Of a stretch of DNA of 64,000 nucleotides, positions 1-8,511 are shown piece after piece (the first letter of the stretch is position 1; every line of letters begins with the position of its first letter). A program made the translations under genes and the position numbers. Source of the stretch: an uncultured Lachnoclostridium sp. (GTDB lineage: Bacteria; Bacillota; Clostridia; Lachnospirales; Lachnospiraceae); contig CALWDO010000003.1 of NCBI GenBank assembly GCA_944376715.1, forward strand, positions 114,608 through 178,607, in the 5' to 3' direction. The notes under the pieces are model-generated. The model saw only the letters and a list, made by a program, of their open reading frames with translations, was not told the DNA's origin and did not search any database.

Positions 1-214
1 TATAAGGTTCACCCGATTTGCGCACCTGTCCCTCATGGGCCTTACTGGCCACCTGATACGCTTTCTCTATCATGGAAATATCAGTGGACGGATGGTATTT
101 CAACACGCTCCGGATCAACTCCTGATAAAGCTCGTCCGGGCTCGTAAAATCTTCCATTTTCCGGACGCTTCTGTCGTCCTCTGCCACTTCTTTTGCCCGT
201 GCTTCCGTCGTCAT
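1..214 (-). CDS. relA: RelA/SpoT-family (p)ppGpp synthetase/hydrolase, N-terminus only
   Basis: This is the first 71 codons of a bifunctional (p)ppGpp synthetase/hydrolase of the RSH family, the stringent response alarmone enzyme; the rest lies beyond the left edge. After an acidic leader, the translation contains MIEKAYQVASKAHEGQVRKS followed by GEPY, which is the start of the metal-dependent HD hydrolase domain and very typical of RelA/SpoT. The ATG reads inward from position 214. The gene is the last of a run (recJ, apt, relA) on the minus strand, and the apt-relA order is common in Firmicutes. The family assignment is from motif recognition. Whether the full protein also has synthetase, TGS and ACT domains cannot be seen here. 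Confidence 0.85.
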   Translation of the reverse strand, partial: MTTEARAKEVAEDDRSVRKMEDFTSPDELYQELIRSVLKYHPSTDISMIEKAYQVASKAHEGQVRKSGEPY

Positions 215-245
215 AAATGATCACCGCTTCATAAAAAAGACTGAT

Positions 246-770
246 TTACTTCCCATCATAACAGATTACGCTTCTCACATCGTAATCTTTCAATTTTTCT
301 CTTCCGTGCAGTCCCGCCAGTTCCATCAGGAATACGATGCGGACAACTTCGCCTCCCAGTTCTTCCACCAGTTTCGCCGCAGCCTGCATGGTGCCGCCTG
401 TTGCGATCAGATCGTCGATCAGGACCACCTTCTGCCCCGGTTTGATCGCATCTTTATGGATTTCCACCGTCGCGGTACCGTACTCCAGCTCATATTCCAT
501 GGAAACCGTCTCCCGGGGAAGTTTTCCCGCCTTGCGGACAGGCACAAAGGATTTATGCAGGTTATAAGCAATCGGCATCCCGAAGATAAAGCCCCTGGAC
601 TCCGTGCCTCCCACCACGTCAAATTCCACATCCTCCAGTAATTTCTGGATCTCTTCAATCGCCAGATGCAGTCCATCCGCATCCTGCAGAATCGACGTTA
701 CATCGCGGAATATAACTCCTTTTTCCGGGAAATCCGGAATACTTAACACATAATCTTCCAGTTTCTTCAT
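246..770 (-). CDS. apt: Adenine phosphoribosyltransferase
   Basis: Cytoplasmic purine salvage enzyme that converts adenine and PRPP to AMP and pyrophosphate. The 174-residue length is normal for the family. The N-terminus LEDYVLSIPDFPEKGVIFRD is the classic APRT opening, and the PRPP-binding loop VVLIDDLIATGGT lies around residues 117-129. The ATG has an AGGAGAG ribosome binding site about ten bases upstream. It sits between recJ and relA on the same strand, with its own likely promoter in the 90-base gap after recJ. Identification is secure from family motifs. Confidence 0.97.
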   Translation of the reverse strand: MKKLEDYVLSIPDFPEKGVIFRDVTSILQDADGLHLAIEEIQKLLEDVEFDVVGGTESRGFIFGMPIAYNLHKSFVPVRKAGKLPRETVSMEYELEYGTATVEIHKDAIKPGQKVVLIDDLIATGGTMQAAAKLVEELGGEVVRIVFLMELAGLHGREKLKDYDVRSVICYDGK

Positions 771-825
771 CCGTATCGCTCTCCTTTACTGCACTTTTGG
801 GTGCTTTTTTGCCCACACTGATTTT

Positions 826-854
826 AATATAGCACAAAACAAGGGGTTAGGCAA
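826..854 (-). promoter_or_regulatory. Probable sigma-A promoter of apt-relA
   Basis: On the minus strand a TTGCCT box and a TATATT box are separated by 17 bases, about 55 bases upstream of the apt start codon. This fits an extra promoter for apt and relA inside the recJ-apt-relA run. It is a consensus match only. Confidence 0.5.
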
Positions 855-859
855 TTGCT

Positions 860-2551
860 TTAACAATAATCCAAAATCCGTATCTGCAGCTGTCTTCTTC
901 CTCTGTACTCATTCATTTCCGGATAATAAAGAAAATGTAAACGGTCTTTTTTCTGGAAATCCGACAGGACTTGCTGCATATCTTCCCGGAAAAAGATCCC
1001 TTCCATGGCGGTTCCCTCTTCGTCCATCAGCTTGAGCCGGAGCATATTCTGGTGTTTTCCCAGCACCCGGCTTTCCCATATCCGTACATTCCGCACGGCA
1101 AAAACAGGCCGTGTATTGCCTTTCCCGAAGGGTTCCAAAAGCTCCAGTTCTTCTATCAGGCTTTCCGTCACCCATCTGAACGGAAGCACCATGTCGATAC
1201 GCTCTACTTCTGTCAGATCTTCTTCCGTCAAAGTACAGGATTCGTTGATCCTTCTGCGGAATTCTTCTACATTTTCTTCCGCAAGCGACAGCCCTGCCGC
1301 CATGGGATGACCTCCGTATTTCAAGAACAGATCTCTGCATTTACTCATCTCTTCAAACATAGAGTAGGCCTCGATAGACCGTCCGGAACCTTTTACTGCC
1401 TCTTCTCCTCTGGTCAGCACAAAAACCGGCCGGTAATAACGTTCCCGGATCCGCCCTGCAATGATGCCCGCCAGACTTTCGTGGCAGTCCGGGAGATAGA
1501 CCACCAGCACCTTGTCGTCTCTCAGAGGACCGTTTTCAATCTGTTCCAGTCCTGCTTTTACACCCTGCTCTGTCATCATCTTGCGCTCGTCATTCAGCTC
1601 TTTTAGCTCCTTCGCGCGCTGAAGGGCCAGTTCATAATCCTGCGTATCCAACAGCTCCAGCGCGCGTTTTGCAGTGTCCAGCCTGCCCCCGGCATTGATG
1701 CAGGGACCCAAAACAAAGCCGATATGAAATGCCGACAGCCGTTCCCGGGGCAATTCATTGACTTCGATCAGCGCAGACATGCCCGGATGCGCAGTCTCCC
1801 GCAGCAGTTTCAAACCTTCCCGCACCAGGATACGGTTCTCGTCTTCCAGGTCCATCACGTCCCCTACCGTGGCAAACGCGGCGAACATCATCAGCTCTCT
1901 GTATAAGCCGTCGTCCCGATACGGGAACTCTTTCCAGAGTTCCCCTGTCAGCTTCCAGGCCACCGCCGCCCCGCATAATTTTTTAAAAGGATACGGACAG
2001 TCCTCCTGCCTGGGATCGATCACCACATCCGCCGGAGGGATCTCCTGCTGGACCTCATGGTGGTCTGTCACCAATACGGTCATGCCTTTTTCTTTCGCAT
2101 AGGCGATCTCATTCACTGCCGCGATCCCATTGTCGCAGGTCAGTATCGTATCGATCCCGTCCAGAAGCGCCCGGTCTACCAGTTCCTGGTTCAGACCGTA
2201 ACCGTCTTTGATGCGGTCCGGAATATCCGTATCTACACTGGCCCCCAGAGAGGAGAGCCCTTTCAGAAAAATATAAGAGGCACAGACCCCGTCAATATCA
2301 TAATCTCCGATAATACGGATCCTCTTTCCCTGCCTGATTTTCTCCGACAGGATCTGCACCGTATCCCGCATCCCTTTCATAGAAGACGCCGGATACAGAT
2401 CCTTTACCGTACCATGCAGATATTTCCGGATCTCTCTTTCTCCGCGGATCTCCCGGTTGCGGATCAGGCGCGCTGTCAGCGGAGTAATATGAAACTGCTG
2501 CCCGATCTTCTGAAAATCCGCGCCTTTTCTGATTTCTACCCATTTAGACAT
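860..2551 (-). CDS. recJ: Single-stranded-DNA-specific exonuclease RecJ
   Basis: 5'-3' single-strand exonuclease of the DHH phosphoesterase superfamily, used in recombination and mismatch repair. DHH motifs are visible: RIIGDYDIDGVCASYIF (metal-binding DYDxDG), LVTDHHEVQ, and the DHHA1-like segment with GPCINAGGR. The C-terminal part (FGKGNTRPVF onwards) is the RecJ OB fold. The reading frame is open 25 codons further upstream, but the start chosen is the ATG of MSKWVEIRK, which has AAAGGA upstream and lies 11 bases after the SCIFF maturase stop. The resulting 563 residues fit Firmicutes RecJ. It is probably co-transcribed with the maturase. Confidence 0.95.
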   Translation of the reverse strand: MSKWVEIRKGADFQKIGQQFHITPLTARLIRNREIRGEREIRKYLHGTVKDLYPASSMKGMRDTVQILSEKIRQGKRIRIIGDYDIDGVCASYIFLKGLSSLGASVDTDIPDRIKDGYGLNQELVDRALLDGIDTILTCDNGIAAVNEIAYAKEKGMTVLVTDHHEVQQEIPPADVVIDPRQEDCPYPFKKLCGAAVAWKLTGELWKEFPYRDDGLYRELMMFAAFATVGDVMDLEDENRILVREGLKLLRETAHPGMSALIEVNELPRERLSAFHIGFVLGPCINAGGRLDTAKRALELLDTQDYELALQRAKELKELNDERKMMTEQGVKAGLEQIENGPLRDDKVLVVYLPDCHESLAGIIAGRIRERYYRPVFVLTRGEEAVKGSGRSIEAYSMFEEMSKCRDLFLKYGGHPMAAGLSLAEENVEEFRRRINESCTLTEEDLTEVERIDMVLPFRWVTESLIEELELLEPFGKGNTRPVFAVRNVRIWESRVLGKHQNMLRLKLMDEEGTAMEGIFFREDMQQVLSDFQKKDRLHFLYYPEMNEYRGRRQLQIRILDYC

Positions 2552-2562
2552 GCGGCTGTCCT

Positions 2563-3945
2563 TTATTCTCCGGCTTCTTTCGCGGCGTCCATCTCCGCTT
2601 CCGCCGCCTTGATCATGATCGCGCATTCCACACGCTTGCGTTCCAGCTCACAGCTGATATCATAAGCCTCGTTGATCGATCCGTGGAATTTCCAGGCATT
2701 TGCCGCGCAGCCGCCGCTGCAGTAGAATTTTGCAAAGCAGTTTCTGCATTTTTCCTTAGAATATACATTACACTGTTTAAATTCTTCCCGAATATCCGGA
2801 CGCACGATTCCATCGTCCACATTTCCCATCAGATACTGCTCATCTCCCACAAACTGATGGCAGGGATACAGATCTCCCCAGGGAGTTACGGCCAGATATT
2901 CCGTTCCGGAGCCGCACCCGGACAGCCGCTTCGCCACACATGGACCTCCCGTCAGGTCCAGCATAAAATGGAAGAAATTGAATTCCCGGTCTGTTCCGTG
3001 GCGTTTCACCATCTCTGCGGCCAGACGGTCGTATTCTTCCATGATCTGCGGCAGATCCTCTTCCCGCAGCGCGTATTCTTCCTCCTCTGAACCAACCACC
3101 GGTTCCACAGAGATCTGCTTGAATCCCAGATCCGCCAGATGAAGCACATCCTTGGAGAAATCCTTATTATGTCTGGTAAATGTCCCTCTTACATAATACT
3201 TTTCCTGATTCCGGCTCTCGGCAAGCTTCTGGAATTTTGGAAGGATCAGGTCATAGCTCCCCTTGCCTCCCCGGAACGGACGCATGTAGTCATGGACTTC
3301 CTTTCTTCCGTCGATGCTGAGCACCACATTGGCCATTTCCTTATTTACAAATTCCTGGACTTCATCGTTCAGGAGCACGCCGTTCGTCGTCAGCGTAAAG
3401 CGGAAATTCTTGTTATGAATCTTCTCCTGCTCCCGGCCGTATGCCACCAGGTCCTTCACCACCTGCCAGTTCATCAGCGGTTCGCCGCCGAAGAAATCCA
3501 CTTCCAGGTTCCTTCGGTTTCCGGAATTGGCGATCAGGAAATCCAGCGCTTTCTTGCCCACTTCATAGCTCATCAGGGCGCGTCTGCCGTGATATTCTCC
3601 CTCTTCGGCAAAGCAATACCGACAGGCAAGATTGCAGTCATGGGCAATATGAAGACAAAGCGCTTTCACCACCGGTTTCTTCGCATCCACGATCTCCTGG
3701 ATATATTCTTCGTAAATGTCTTCTGTATACAATTTTCCGGCCTGAATCAATTCTTCCAGATCCTCCGCCGCTTCCCGGATCTCATTCTCCGGATATTTGT
3801 CTTTCAGCAGACGAACCGTCTCCTCCAGTCCCTTTTCCTTATAATAAGGAACCATATCATAAACCAGATCATCTACCACATGAACCGATCCGCTGTTTAC
3901 ATCCAGCAGAATATTGTATCCGTTGTTTTTGTACTGGTGTACCAT
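2563..3945 (-). CDS. scfB: Radical SAM thioether maturase of the SCIFF peptide
   Basis: Radical SAM/SPASM enzyme that installs thioether cross-links in the SCIFF ribosomal peptide encoded just upstream. The radical SAM cluster motif CNLACRYC has Cys 104, 108 and 111. The N-terminal NGYNILLDVNSGSVHVVDD is the peptide-recognition segment typical of this family. The C-terminal SPASM region has many cysteines (CGSG, YPCHQF, CRNCFAKFYCSGGC, CELERKRVEC) that bind auxiliary 4Fe-4S clusters. The frame extends 16 codons further upstream, but the ATG at MVHQYKNNGY has a GAGAGGAAAG site and matches family starts. The 460-residue length is normal. SCIFF plus maturase is nearly universal in Clostridia, but the role of the mature product is not established. 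Confidence 0.95.
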   Translation of the reverse strand: MVHQYKNNGYNILLDVNSGSVHVVDDLVYDMVPYYKEKGLEETVRLLKDKYPENEIREAAEDLEELIQAGKLYTEDIYEEYIQEIVDAKKPVVKALCLHIAHDCNLACRYCFAEEGEYHGRRALMSYEVGKKALDFLIANSGNRRNLEVDFFGGEPLMNWQVVKDLVAYGREQEKIHNKNFRFTLTTNGVLLNDEVQEFVNKEMANVVLSIDGRKEVHDYMRPFRGGKGSYDLILPKFQKLAESRNQEKYYVRGTFTRHNKDFSKDVLHLADLGFKQISVEPVVGSEEEEYALREEDLPQIMEEYDRLAAEMVKRHGTDREFNFFHFMLDLTGGPCVAKRLSGCGSGTEYLAVTPWGDLYPCHQFVGDEQYLMGNVDDGIVRPDIREEFKQCNVYSKEKCRNCFAKFYCSGGCAANAWKFHGSINEAYDISCELERKRVECAIMIKAAEAEMDAAKEAGE

Positions 3946-4056
3946 GTTCTCTTTCCTCTCTAATATTATGCTGGTTGGGGACAAAAGCCCCAACCATGAT
4001 GCCTGCGGATTGTTCCGTGCTGCGCACTCCCCCTGGCATCATATTATCTCATACAC

Positions 4057-4087
4057 GAAAAAAGCAGCGACAAAATCGCTGCTTTCC
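4057..4087 (-). terminator. Intrinsic terminator between SCIFF peptide and maturase genes
   Basis: Perfect 10-bp stem AAAGCAGCGA / TCGCTGCTTT with a 5-base loop; read on the minus strand it ends in a run of T. It lies just after the SCIFF stop codon and 112 bases before the maturase start. It should let most transcripts stop after the small peptide gene, giving excess precursor over enzyme. Confidence 0.85.
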
Positions 4088-4105
4088 TGTCAAGCGTAAC
4101 CTGTC

Positions 4106-4249
4106 TTATTTATTGTTCTCGCAGCTCTGGTTTCCTACCGTACAGGAAGTCTTGCATGCAGACTGGCAGGAAGTCTGGCACTCGCCGCAGCCGCCCTTCT
4201 TCATGGTATTCTGCAGGGTCTGCGTATTTAAAGTCTTGATATGTTTCAT
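4106..4249 (-). CDS. scfA: SCIFF ribosomally synthesised peptide precursor (six cysteines in forty-five)
   Basis: 47-codon gene for the substrate of the adjacent radical SAM maturase. The peptide starts MKHIKTLNTQTLQNTMKKGG, which is the conserved leader, and then carries six cysteines at residues 21, 24, 28, 32, 36 and 43 (CGEC, TSCQSAC, TSC, QSC). This matches the SCIFF signature of six Cys in about forty-five residues. The ATG is preceded by AGGAGG with eight bases spacing. An intrinsic terminator follows the stop, then the maturase. The peptide is known to receive Cys-Thr thioether links in Clostridium; several Thr/Ser residues sit between the cysteines here. Identification is from sequence pattern and context. 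Confidence 0.95.
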   Translation of the reverse strand: MKHIKTLNTQTLQNTMKKGGCGECQTSCQSACKTSCTVGNQSCENNK

Positions 4250-4332
4250 CTCATCGTCCTCCTAACATATACTGAATTACATGATTATTTATAACTATAT
4301 CATAAGAGATGGAAATTGAAAAGACTTTTTTA

Positions 4333-4707
4333 TCACGCGCACATTCCGCCAAGCATACCTCCTCCCATACACAACAGGAAAGTGGTAAGATAACTGGTGG
4401 TTCCGTCCTGGAGTCCGCGGTTGACAGCCAGCGACACCAGGGTCATGACCAGGAAATACAGCAGTCCCAGCAGTACGCCCCAGAGAAATTTTCTGCTTTT
4501 CATCATCTTTCCTGCCAGAAAACCGCCCGCAAAACAGGAGGCTATATAAATCAATATAATACCGATCTGTATTTTCCCTTCATCCAGGCGGAAACGGTAT
4601 AATAATCCCGCCAGCAGAAGAAGAAGGCCGCCGGTCAACAGGTAAGATACCAGCAGCGCTTTGACAATCCGTACTCCCTGATTCAAAGAGATTCCCGGTC
4701 GATTCAT
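4333..4707 (-). CDS. TIGR04086-family small membrane protein
   Basis: About 124 residues, almost all hydrophobic, with four predicted membrane helices (around IVKALLVSYLLTGGLLLLLA, IGIILIYIASCFAGGFLA, LWGVLLGLLYFLVMTLVSLA and YLTTFLLCMGGGMLGGM). The glycine-rich second and fourth helices resemble the TIGR04086 family of Firmicutes membrane proteins, often found beside SCIFF and yajC genes. I chose the ATG with GGGGAGGGA upstream. A GTG six codons earlier (position 4725), preceded by AGGAG, is an alternative. It is first in the run that continues with the SCIFF peptide. Function unknown. Confidence 0.8.
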   Translation of the reverse strand: MNRPGISLNQGVRIVKALLVSYLLTGGLLLLLAGLLYRFRLDEGKIQIGIILIYIASCFAGGFLAGKMMKSRKFLWGVLLGLLYFLVMTLVSLAVNRGLQDGTTSYLTTFLLCMGGGMLGGMCA

Positions 4708-4849
4708 AAACAAGTCCCTCCCCACATGTACTCCTGCTTCTATTTATATGCCGGCCAGCCTTGTTTATGCCGCAGTACTTGCATTTTGTCTCAAAATATC
4801 GTATAGTTATTTTTGTCTATACCTAACAGAATTAAAGGAGTGAACTACA

Positions 4850-6151
4850 TTGGATTCCAGTGACGCCATACAGGTACTGATCCTGCTCATCTTGATCGGG
4901 CTCTCCGCATTTTTTTCTTCGTCGGAGACCGCTATGGTAACTGTCAACAAAATCCGAGTCAGAAATCTGGTCGAAGAAGGCGACAATCGTGCCGTGATTC
5001 TTTCCAAAGTCATAGAGGATCAGGGCAAGATGCTCAGCGCTCTTCTGATCGGGAACAATATCGTCAATCTTTCCGCATCCTCCCTGGCCACTGTCATGGC
5101 GACCAACTGGTTCGGGAGTATCGGTCCCGGCATCGCCACCGGTGTGTTAACGCTGGTAATATTAATCTTTGGAGAAATCACGCCTAAGACCTGCGCCACA
5201 ATACAGTCAGAGAAGATTGCGCTGAATTTCGCAAGGTTTGTATACGCGTGGATGACGATTGCCACTCCTCTGATTTTCATCATGAACAGCCTTTCCAGAG
5301 GGATTCTTTTTCTCCTGCGGGTAAATCCGGACAGCAAACCGGAGTCATATACTGAGGAAGAGATCCGGACTATCGTAGACGTAAGCCATGAAGACGGCGT
5401 CATCGAACAGGAAGAACGCGAGATGATCAACAACGTATTTGATTTCGGCGACGCTACGGCCAAAGACATCATGGTCCCCAAAGTGGACATCAGCTTTTTA
5501 AAAGCAAATTCATCCTATCAGGATATCCTGAATATATTTAATGAAAATAAATATACCCGCTATCCTGTCTATGAAGAATCCACAGACAACGTGATCGGCA
5601 TGCTCAATGTAAAAGATCTTCTGACCTACGAAGACAAAGAGCATTTTGATGTTCACAATATTCTCCGGAGCGTGCTCTTTACCCATGAGCACAAGCGCAC
5701 CTCGGACCTGCTGGTTGAGATGCGGAAAAGCTCCACCAACCTTGCGATTGTTCTGGATGAATATGGCGTAACTTCCGGACTGGTTACTGTAGAAGATCTT
5801 CTGGAAGAAATCGTCGGCGATATCCGCGATGAGTATGACGAGGACGAAGAAGAACTGGTTCGTCAGATCTCTGACACAGAATATATCGTGGCCGGAGCCA
5901 TGAGCCTGGACGACCTGAACGACAGCCTGGAGCTGGAAGACAAAGGGCTGGCCCTGGAGTCGGAAGATTATGATTCTGTGGGAGGTATTATTATCGAACT
6001 TCTGGATCATCTTCCCCATGTGGGCGAAGAAGTCACGACGGAAAATGGCATTCGGCTTGCAGTGGATTCTATGGAAAAAAACCGGATCGGCCAGGTTCAC
6101 ATTTATCTGCCGGAACCGGTATCCGAAGAAATTCCAAAGGAAGATAAATAG
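4850..6151 (+). CDS. CNNM/HlyC-CorC family membrane protein with CBS domains
   Basis: 433-residue integral membrane protein of the hemolysin/CNNM group, linked to Mg2+/Co2+ (or other divalent cation) transport or resistance. An N-terminal DUF21 (CNNM transmembrane) domain spans about residues 1-190 and opens with hydrophobic LILLILIGLSAFFSSSETAM. A CBS pair (about 205-330) includes MVPKVDISFL and LAIVLDEYGVTSGLVTVEDL. A C-terminal CorC_HlyC domain begins near residue 345. The start is TTG, preceded by AAAGGAG eight bases upstream; no better ATG is in frame. It is a single gene closed by a strong terminator. The family is clear, but the substrate cannot be read from sequence. Confidence 0.92.
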   Translation: MDSSDAIQVLILLILIGLSAFFSSSETAMVTVNKIRVRNLVEEGDNRAVILSKVIEDQGKMLSALLIGNNIVNLSASSLATVMATNWFGSIGPGIATGVLTLVILIFGEITPKTCATIQSEKIALNFARFVYAWMTIATPLIFIMNSLSRGILFLLRVNPDSKPESYTEEEIRTIVDVSHEDGVIEQEEREMINNVFDFGDATAKDIMVPKVDISFLKANSSYQDILNIFNENKYTRYPVYEESTDNVIGMLNVKDLLTYEDKEHFDVHNILRSVLFTHEHKRTSDLLVEMRKSSTNLAIVLDEYGVTSGLVTVEDLLEEIVGDIRDEYDEDEEELVRQISDTEYIVAGAMSLDDLNDSLELEDKGLALESEDYDSVGGIIIELLDHLPHVGEEVTTENGIRLAVDSMEKNRIGQVHIYLPEPVSEEIPKEDK

Positions 6152-6158
6152 CAGAAAA

Positions 6159-6192
6159 CAGGCGGCCGGAAATTTCCGGCCGCCTGTTTTTT
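6159..6192 (+). terminator. Intrinsic terminator after the CNNM gene
   Basis: Long GC-rich perfect stem CAGGCGGCCGG / CCGGCCGCCTG with an AAATTT loop followed by TTTTTT, starting eight bases after the stop codon. A strong Rho-independent terminator that separates the CNNM gene from the dehydratase operon. Confidence 0.92.
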
Positions 6193-6254
6193 ACATACAA
6201 TAAACCTGCTTTCACAGGCATATATCACGAAATATAAGAAGAGGAGGTTTCCCT

Positions 6255-6731
6255 ATGGGAAAAATATTCAAATTCCATACAGATGTGGATACGGATCAGA
6301 TCATCGCGTCCCAGTATCTGCTTTTTCCAACCATTGATGAAATGAAAGTACATACCTTCGAATCCCTGGATCCTGATTTTGCGTCCAAAGTAAAACCGGG
6401 GGATTTTATCGTGGCATGTGAGAACTTCGGCTGCGGTTCTTCCAGAGAGCAGGCGCCGGGCGTATTGAAAGCGCTGGGAATCCAGGCTGTGATCGCAAAA
6501 TCTTTTGCGCGGATCTTCTACCGCAACGCCATCAATATCGGGCTTCCCGTTATCGTATGCAAAGATCTCTACGATCACGTATCTGACGGAGACGAGATGG
6601 AACTCTCCATGAATGAAGGCGTCGTCCGGTGCGGCGGCAGGGAATTTGCCTGCACCAAGCTTCCGCCCTACATGCAGAATATCCTGGACCAGGGCGGACT
6701 GATCGCATCTCTGAACAAGGAGGAGGCATAA
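6255..6731 (+). CDS. Aconitase-family dehydratase small subunit, LeuD-like (pair 1)
   Basis: 158-residue swivel (small) subunit of a two-protein hydro-lyase of the isopropylmalate / homoaconitate / dimethylmalate dehydratase group. The substrate loop is TDVDTDQIIASQYLLF and the conserved glycine-rich stretch is ENFGCGSSREQAP (LeuD usually has SREHAP). VIAKSFARIFYRNAINIGLP is the family hallmark. The loop residues YLLFPT differ from the YLRT or YLNTSD seen in typical leucine or homoaconitate enzymes, so leuD is not assigned. Good GAGGAGG site. It opens a five-gene plus-strand run of two small/large pairs and an oxidoreductase. Likely product: part of a hydroxyacid dehydratase of unknown substrate. 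Confidence 0.9.
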   Translation: MGKIFKFHTDVDTDQIIASQYLLFPTIDEMKVHTFESLDPDFASKVKPGDFIVACENFGCGSSREQAPGVLKALGIQAVIAKSFARIFYRNAINIGLPVIVCKDLYDHVSDGDEMELSMNEGVVRCGGREFACTKLPPYMQNILDQGGLIASLNKEEA

Positions 6732-6733
6732 CT

Positions 6734-7984
6734 ATGGGAATGACTATCGCAGAAAAAATCATCGCCCGCGCGGCCGGTGCAGATACCGTGAAAGCCGGAG
6801 ATATCCACACCGTAGAAATCGACCGTCTCATGAGCAATGACGGAACTACTCATCTTACTATCGATATGTATAACAACCAGCTGAAACACCCGCATATTGC
6901 CGATGTGAATAAACTGGTCTGGATCGTGGACCATAATGTTCCGTCAGACAGTCCCAAGACCGCCGCATCCCAGAAGAAAATGCGCGACTTCGCCAAAGAA
7001 CACGGCATCGCGTTTTACGAGGGCCAGGGCGTCTGCCACCAGATCATGATGGAAAAATATGTATGTCCCGGCGAACTGATCTTCGGCGCGGACAGCCATA
7101 CCTGCGCCTACGGAGCGCTGGGCGCGTTCGGTACCGGCGTAGGGTGCACGGATTATCTGTATGCCATGGTCACAGGGAAATCCTGGGTCCTGGTGCCGGA
7201 AACGATCCGGTTCAATCTGACCGGCAGACTTCCGGAGGGGGTCTATGCCCGCGACCTGATCCTGACCATCATCGGGAAAATCGGAGCGAACGGTGCAAAT
7301 TACAAAGCTATGGAATTCGTCGGTGAGGGAATGAAAACCCTCTCCATGAGCGACCGCATCTCTATCTGCAATCTTTGTGTAGAAGCGGGCGCAAAAACCG
7401 CGCTGATGGAAGTGGACGACATCGCCCTTGATTATCTGCGCGCGCATGGCAGAGAACCCAAAGCATGTTTCGCCAGCGATCCGGACGCCGTATTCTCCGC
7501 GGTCTATGACATAGACCTGGGATCCATCGTGCCGATCGTGGCAAAGCCTCATTTTGTAGACAATGTATGCCCGGCCAGAGAAGCAGCCGGAACCAAAATT
7601 GACGAAGCTTTCCTGGGTTCCTGCAACAACGGCCGTATCGAGGATCTCCGTGTCGGAGCCGCGCTGTTAAAGGGACGGAAAGTTCATCCGCTGGTACGTT
7701 TTCTGGTGGTACCGGCCAGTCAGTCGGTTTATCTGGAAGCGGTGAGGGAAGGCCTGATCCAGACTTTCATGGAAGCCGGCGCCATCGTCATGAATCCCAA
7801 CTGCAGCGTCTGCTGGGGTAGTTGTCAGGGCGTCATCGGCGAAGGAGAGACTCTGATCAGCACCGGAACCCGCAATTTCAAAGGACGTGCCGGACACCGC
7901 GATTCCTTTGTCTATCTGGCAAGCGCGGCTACTGTTACCGCATCTGCCGTCAAGGGCGAGATCGCCACAGCCGATATGCTGTAA
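6734..7984 (+). CDS. Aconitase-family dehydratase large subunit, LeuC-like (pair 1)
   Basis: 416-residue catalytic subunit partnering the LeuD-like protein two bases upstream. It carries the three 4Fe-4S cysteines at 297, 357 and 360 (GSCNNGR and NPNCSVC), DHNVPSDS, and the DSHTCAYGALGAFGTG active-site segment. The short form without a fused swivel domain is the LeuC/HacA type. The usual GSCTNGR is GSCNNGR here. The frame is open 35 codons upstream, but the ATG at MGMTIAEKI has an AGGAGG site. It may be isopropylmalate isomerase, homoaconitase, dimethylmalate or another hydroxyacid dehydratase; a lone leuCD with leuA/leuB is not seen nearby, so biosynthetic leucine is not supported. Confidence 0.9.
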   Translation: MGMTIAEKIIARAAGADTVKAGDIHTVEIDRLMSNDGTTHLTIDMYNNQLKHPHIADVNKLVWIVDHNVPSDSPKTAASQKKMRDFAKEHGIAFYEGQGVCHQIMMEKYVCPGELIFGADSHTCAYGALGAFGTGVGCTDYLYAMVTGKSWVLVPETIRFNLTGRLPEGVYARDLILTIIGKIGANGANYKAMEFVGEGMKTLSMSDRISICNLCVEAGAKTALMEVDDIALDYLRAHGREPKACFASDPDAVFSAVYDIDLGSIVPIVAKPHFVDNVCPAREAAGTKIDEAFLGSCNNGRIEDLRVGAALLKGRKVHPLVRFLVVPASQSVYLEAVREGLIQTFMEAGAIVMNPNCSVCWGSCQGVIGEGETLISTGTRNFKGRAGHRDSFVYLASAATVTASAVKGEIATADML

Positions 7985-8010
7985 ATTTAACTTTATAAGG
8001 AGTTTTAGAT

Positions 8011-8508
8011 ATGAGTGAAACATTCACCGGCCGGGTATGGCTGCTGGGCGACGATATCGATACGGATATCATTATCCCCACCGAATACCTCGCGTTAAAA
8101 ACTGTACAGGACATGGCTCCCTATGCCTTTTCACCTCTTCGTCCGGAACTGGCTTCCCAGATCCGGCCAGGCGATATCATTGTAGCCGGGAAAAATTTTG
8201 GCTGCGGTTCTTCCCGCGAACAGGCTCCGGAGATCATCAAAGCACTGGGAATCCGGTGCGTCATCGCGAAATCCTTCGCCAGAATCTTCTTCCGCAACGC
8301 CATCAACAACGGACTTTTGCTGATTGAGAACGCGGAACTCAGGGACGTCGTATCGGAAGGCGATACCATCGAAGTAGAAATGAACCGCCAGATTACCCAT
8401 CAGGGAAAGACATATCCGATCGCTTCGCTTCCGCAGAATCTGATGGATATCCTGGAAGCGGGCGGACTGGTAAAGGCCATGCGCCGCTTAAATGGATTGG
8501 AGGATTGA
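8011..8508 (+). CDS. Aconitase-family dehydratase small subunit, LeuD-like (pair 2)
   Basis: 165-residue small subunit, a paralogue of the pair-1 small subunit. DDIDTDIIIPTEYLALKT is the substrate loop, and KNFGCGSSREQAP and VIAKSFARIFFRNAINNGL are the family signatures. It again has SREQAP rather than SREHAP. The YLALKT loop differs from pair 1 (YLLFPT), suggesting a different substrate. ATG preceded by AAGGAG. It is 26 bases after pair-1 LeuC and three bases before pair-2 LeuC, so it is probably in one operon. Substrate not determined. Confidence 0.9.
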   Translation: MSETFTGRVWLLGDDIDTDIIIPTEYLALKTVQDMAPYAFSPLRPELASQIRPGDIIVAGKNFGCGSSREQAPEIIKALGIRCVIAKSFARIFFRNAINNGLLLIENAELRDVVSEGDTIEVEMNRQITHQGKTYPIASLPQNLMDILEAGGLVKAMRRLNGLED

Positions 8509-8511
8509 GAT

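Noticed and set aside
6195-6254. A T-box or other leader in front of the first dehydratase pair
   Set aside because: The space after the terminator is only about 60 bases and no T-box or known riboswitch motif is seen.
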